In this document: one piece after another, positions 5,603 to 7,465 of the stretch
Numbering within the stretch: position 1 is the first letter of the stretch
Layout of the letters: each line of letters opens with the position of its first letter
NCBI GenBank assembly: GCA_030039005.1
Contig: JASHQT010000661.1
Coordinates: 1-7,465 of the forward strand
DNA length: 7,465 nucleotides
Direction: 5' to 3'
DNA from: Bryobacteraceae bacterium
Lineage (GTDB): Bacteria; Acidobacteriota; Terriglobia; Bryobacterales; Bryobacteraceae
Position numbers and translations under genes: made by a program
Notes under the pieces: generated by a model
Told to the model about the DNA's origin: nothing
The model's database searches: none
The model's input: the letters and a program-made list of their open reading frames with translations, nothing else

Positions 5603-6490
5603 CTAAAAGAACGATCGGATCGCCGAAAACTCGTTATTGAACTCGGTCAGGATGGCGGGCAATCGTTCGCCGAGGCCCAGCCCTTCGAGCGCCGCTTCCG
5701 GATTGTCGCAGGGGGCTTCGAACAGGCTAACGAAAACGCCTGTGCCTTTCACATAACGGTCCGCGGCCGCCAGCAGGCTGCTGAGTGCGATCTGCCCGGG
5801 TTCCACCGGCGTCGGATCCAGTTCCGGCGTTCCGTGATAGCGAACGCCGGTCTGGATCTCCTGCGGCAGATTCCATTTCGCCAGCGCCTCAGCGGACAGC
5901 TCGGCGTGCGTCATGCCGAGTACCTGCGTCTCGTATTCGGGCTCCCATTTCTTGCTTTCCTGGCACAGCAGCGTGAGCTGCTTGTATTCGTCATGCAGCC
6001 CGATGGCCACCAGCATCAAGCCCAGATCGTGAAACAACCCGGCGGCAAACGCGCCCTCGGCATACTGCACATCCAGCCGCTGAGCCAGCAGATCGGCCAG
6101 GATTCCCACGCCCACCGAGTGCTGATTGAAGTTCGCCGTGGACCACCCCGCCGGCGTCTTCACCTGTCCCCACATCCGCGCCACGGACATACTAAGGGCT
6201 GCATTGCGCAGCTTGGCGATCCCCAGCAGCGAAACCGCGTGCCGAATTGAATTCACTGTGCCCGCCAAGCCGTACAGCGCCGAATTCACCAGCTTCAGAA
6301 TGTTGCCCGCGAGCACCGTATCTTTTTCAATTAACTCGGCCACTTTGGCGAACGAAACATCTTCGCTGGCCAGGCTCGCAATCAGGCGGTTCAAGATGGG
6401 CGAGAACGGCGGAAGCTGCCCGAGCGCGATCATGGCGCGCTCGCGCACCGTAGGCGTACCTGCGGTAGGCGTACTGGCGGAAGCTGTCAC
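5603..6490 (-). CDS. HDOD-domain protein (signal transduction, HD superfamily)
   Basis: A 295-residue single-domain protein on the minus strand, starting with GTG at 6490-6488. The first 15 residues are a Ser/Thr/Pro/Ala tail. The HDOD domain starts at about residue 22: LGQLPPFSPILNRLIASLAS, EKDTVLAGNILKLVNSALYG (56-75), then SIRHAVSLLGIAKLRNAALS (81-100). HD-superfamily metal-ligand positions remain: H124 (NQHS), H154-D155 (GLFHDLG), H195 (GMTHAEL), H219 (RYHG) and D244 (AADRY). HDOD proteins are cytosolic regulators linked to chemotaxis, stress and cyclic-dinucleotide signalling, and are usually considered non-catalytic. There is no attached receiver, GGDEF or other output domain. ATG at codon 20 is an alternative start but has no better ribosome site. 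It converges on the secreted-protein gene, with 54 bases between stops and no clear terminator, and diverges from the ABC gene. Confidence 0.9.
   Translation of the reverse strand: MTASASTPTAGTPTVRERAMIALGQLPPFSPILNRLIASLASEDVSFAKVAELIEKDTVLAGNILKLVNSALYGLAGTVNSIRHAVSLLGIAKLRNAALSMSVARMWGQVKTPAGWSTANFNQHSVGVGILADLLAQRLDVQYAEGAFAAGLFHDLGLMLVAIGLHDEYKQLTLLCQESKKWEPEYETQVLGMTHAELSAEALAKWNLPQEIQTGVRYHGTPELDPTPVEPGQIALSSLLAAADRYVKGTGVFVSLFEAPCDNPEAALEGLGLGERLPAILTEFNNEFSAIRSFF
6450..6479. repeat. 15-base tandem repeat at the HDOD N-terminus
   Basis: Two adjacent 15-base units (6450-6464 and 6465-6479) share GTAGGCGTAC and match at 13 of 15 positions. Read on the minus strand they encode ASTPT and AGTPT (residues 5-14). 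The five-codon unit keeps the frame and lengthens the disordered tail before the domain. Confidence 0.7.
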
Positions 6491-6496
6491 GCTTGA

Positions 6497-6502
6497 ATTA
6501 TC
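6497..6502 (-). promoter_or_regulatory. -10-like box of the HDOD gene
   Basis: On the minus strand this reads GATAAT, one base from consensus, and ends exactly six bases before the GTG start at 6490. That is the spacing expected if transcription starts on the G of GTG. There is no Shine-Dalgarno between and no good -35 box. It supports the GTG start. Confidence 0.4.
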
Positions 6503-6536
6503 GTCAGGATACGTGAAAAGCTTGAGTGCCGGTCCC

Positions 6537-6568
6537 GGAGAGGGCTTTGTACCATGGAAAATATATGA
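6537..6568 (+). promoter_or_regulatory. Possible four-codon leader frame with Shine-Dalgarno, coupled to the ABC ATPase start
   Basis: GGAGAGGG (6537-6544) lies nine bases before an ATG at 6554 that encodes only Met-Glu-Asn-Ile before a TGA at 6566-6568. That stop overlaps the ATG of the ABC gene as ATGA (6565-6568). The purine tract is 20 bases from the ABC start itself, too far to serve it directly, so ribosomes may load at the short frame and restart. If the ABC gene instead starts at GTG 6526 this reading fails. Confidence 0.35.
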
Positions 6569-7317
6569 GTACCGCTGCCATCGCGGTCCACGACCTGCGC
6601 AAGGTCTATGGGAATAAGGCCGCCGTCGATGGGCTGGACCTGGAAGTCCCCCGCGGCTGCTTCTTCGGTTTCCTGGGTCCTAACGGCGCGGGCAAAACCA
6701 CCACCATCAAGATGCTGATGGGCCTGGCGCCGCCCACTTCCGGTAGCATCGAGTTGCTCGGCCTTCCCATGCCCCAGCACGCGCTCGATGTAAAAGGCAA
6801 AATCGGTCTGGTCCCCGACGAAAGCCTGTTGTTCGATCATCTCACCGGTTTCGAATTCACCGAATTCGTCGGACGCATGTATGGCCTTTCCCGCAACCTC
6901 GCCCGCGAGCGCGCCCGTGAGCTGCTGGCCTTATTCGAGCTCGACGCCGAGCCCGGCAAGCTGATCGGGGATTACTCCAAAGGCATGCGCAAACGCGTCG
7001 CCATGGCCGCCGCGCTGATCCATCGGCCGGAGTTGTTCCTGCTCGACGAGCCGTTCGAGGGCGTCGACGCTGTGGGCGCGCGCCTGATGAAGGAAATCCT
7101 GCTCGATCAGGTTCGCCGCGGCGCCACCATGTTTCTGACCTCGCATGTTCTCGAAGTCGTGGAGCGGCTCTGCGACCGCGTCGCCATCATCCACGAAGGC
7201 AAGCTGGTGAAATGCGGCACCATGGACGAACTGCGCACCGGCAGCGAGACGCTGGAAGACGTCTTCGTGCGCGTGGTGGGCGCCGGGCACCCGGCCGAAA
7301 CGCTGGATTGGCTGTAG
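6565..7317 (+). CDS. ABC transporter ATP-binding protein (ABC-2/CcmA type)
   Basis: A 250-residue ATPase with one nucleotide-binding domain, which would bind ATP at the inner membrane face and drive a separate permease, typically for drug, lipid, polysaccharide or protein export. Motifs in order: Walker A GPNGAGKTT (38-46); Q-loop region GLVPDES (81-87), with D85 where glutamine is usual; signature YSKGMRKRVAMAAAL (137-151) in place of LSGGQ; Walker B LFLLDEP (157-163) with E162; D-loop GVD (166-168); and H-loop TSH (192-194). ETLEDVFVRVVG near the end is typical of the ABC-2 class. ATG 6565 is chosen because homologous proteins begin just before the 'V.DL.K.YG' strand; GTG 6526 would add 13 residues unlike the family. 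It diverges from the HDOD gene across 74 bases. The partner permease is not identifiable within the window. Confidence 0.93.
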   Translation: MSTAAIAVHDLRKVYGNKAAVDGLDLEVPRGCFFGFLGPNGAGKTTTIKMLMGLAPPTSGSIELLGLPMPQHALDVKGKIGLVPDESLLFDHLTGFEFTEFVGRMYGLSRNLARERARELLALFELDAEPGKLIGDYSKGMRKRVAMAAALIHRPELFLLDEPFEGVDAVGARLMKEILLDQVRRGATMFLTSHVLEVVERLCDRVAIIHEGKLVKCGTMDELRTGSETLEDVFVRVVGAGHPAETLDWL

Positions 7318-7332
7318 CGTGCGGATGAAGCA

Positions 7333-7465
7333 ATGAACGCTACCACTAATTTCTCCAGCGCCGTGCGATTCGCCGGATCGACACCAGCTGTCCGAGCGGC
7401 CTACAACCCACTCGACGGCGGCGACACGCTATTCCCGCAGGGTGGGGTTTCCCGTCTACTTGACG
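7333..7465 (+). CDS. Open frame running off the right edge, unidentified
   Basis: ATG 7333 begins a frame that stays open for 44 codons to the window end, 15 bases after the ABC stop. The peptide starts MNATTNFSSAVRFAGSTPAV and continues polar, with LDGGDTLFPQGG near the end. A permease would be the expected partner of the upstream ATPase, but this N-terminus shows no hydrophobic helix yet and does not resemble one. The start is overlapped as ATGA by a three-codon frame (ATG 7325 to TGA 7336). In 130 bases of GC-rich sequence an open frame can occur by chance, so this is weak; the true next gene may start beyond the window. Confidence 0.25.
   Translation, partial: MNATTNFSSAVRFAGSTPAVRAAYNPLDGGDTLFPQGGVSRLLD

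Noticed and set aside
6522..6551. Sigma70 promoter for the ABC ATPase (TTGAGT plus a weak -10)
   Set aside because: TTGAGT is reasonable but nothing close to TATAAT lies 16 to 18 bases downstream.
5834..6617. Plus-strand open frames of 138 and 163 codons
   Set aside because: Shadows of the HDOD gene, which has complete domain motifs on the minus strand.
1..7465. CRISPR array, tRNA, rRNA, insertion sequence or phage attachment site
   Set aside because: No regularly spaced repeats, no cloverleaf or rRNA sequence, no transposase or integrase, and no flanking inverted or direct repeats of convincing length.

Overview
The window is 7.5 kb of GC-rich bacterial chromosome with short intergenic gaps. 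Several proteins (the PfkB kinase, the GT-C membrane protein, the secreted protein ending its signal peptide in '...MAQ', and the stand-alone HDOD protein) resemble those of Acidobacteriota, particularly Solibacter/Bryobacterales-type genomes. This placement rests on protein appearance only, not on a marker gene. I see no transposase, integrase, CRISPR array, rRNA or tRNA.

Layout, left to right: the last 40 codons of murB (cell-wall precursor synthesis); a small unrecognised gene of about 83 codons; an exported DUF1223 protein with a thioredoxin-like CSSC site; a tight three-gene run of PfkB-family kinase, GT-C type membrane glycosyltransferase and dapF-like epimerase (TTGA overlap, then a 10-base gap); a less GC-rich gene for a secreted beta-rich protein with its own TATAAT box and an adjacent inverted repeat; an HDOD-domain gene on the minus strand; a divergent ABC-transporter ATPase gene; and an open frame running off the right edge.

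The left part has a cell-envelope flavour: murB makes UDP-MurNAc, a DapF would make the meso-diaminopimelate used in the peptide stem and lysine, and the GT-C protein would move a sugar from a lipid carrier on the outer face of the membrane. The kinase could supply a phosphorylated sugar for that branch, but its substrate cannot be read from the sequence. The ABC ATPase would power export or efflux with a permease not visible here.

The most notable point is in the dapF-like gene. Both positions that hold the catalytic cysteines of diaminopimelate epimerase are serines (S72 and S214), while the surrounding substrate-binding motifs are kept. This either changes the reaction or marks a lineage variant of the enzyme. 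A second theme is translation initiation: three genes have a -10-like box only 6 to 9 bases before the start codon and no clear Shine-Dalgarno, suggesting leaderless mRNAs. The ABC ATPase start is instead overlapped (ATGA) by a four-codon reading frame that has its own well-placed Shine-Dalgarno.
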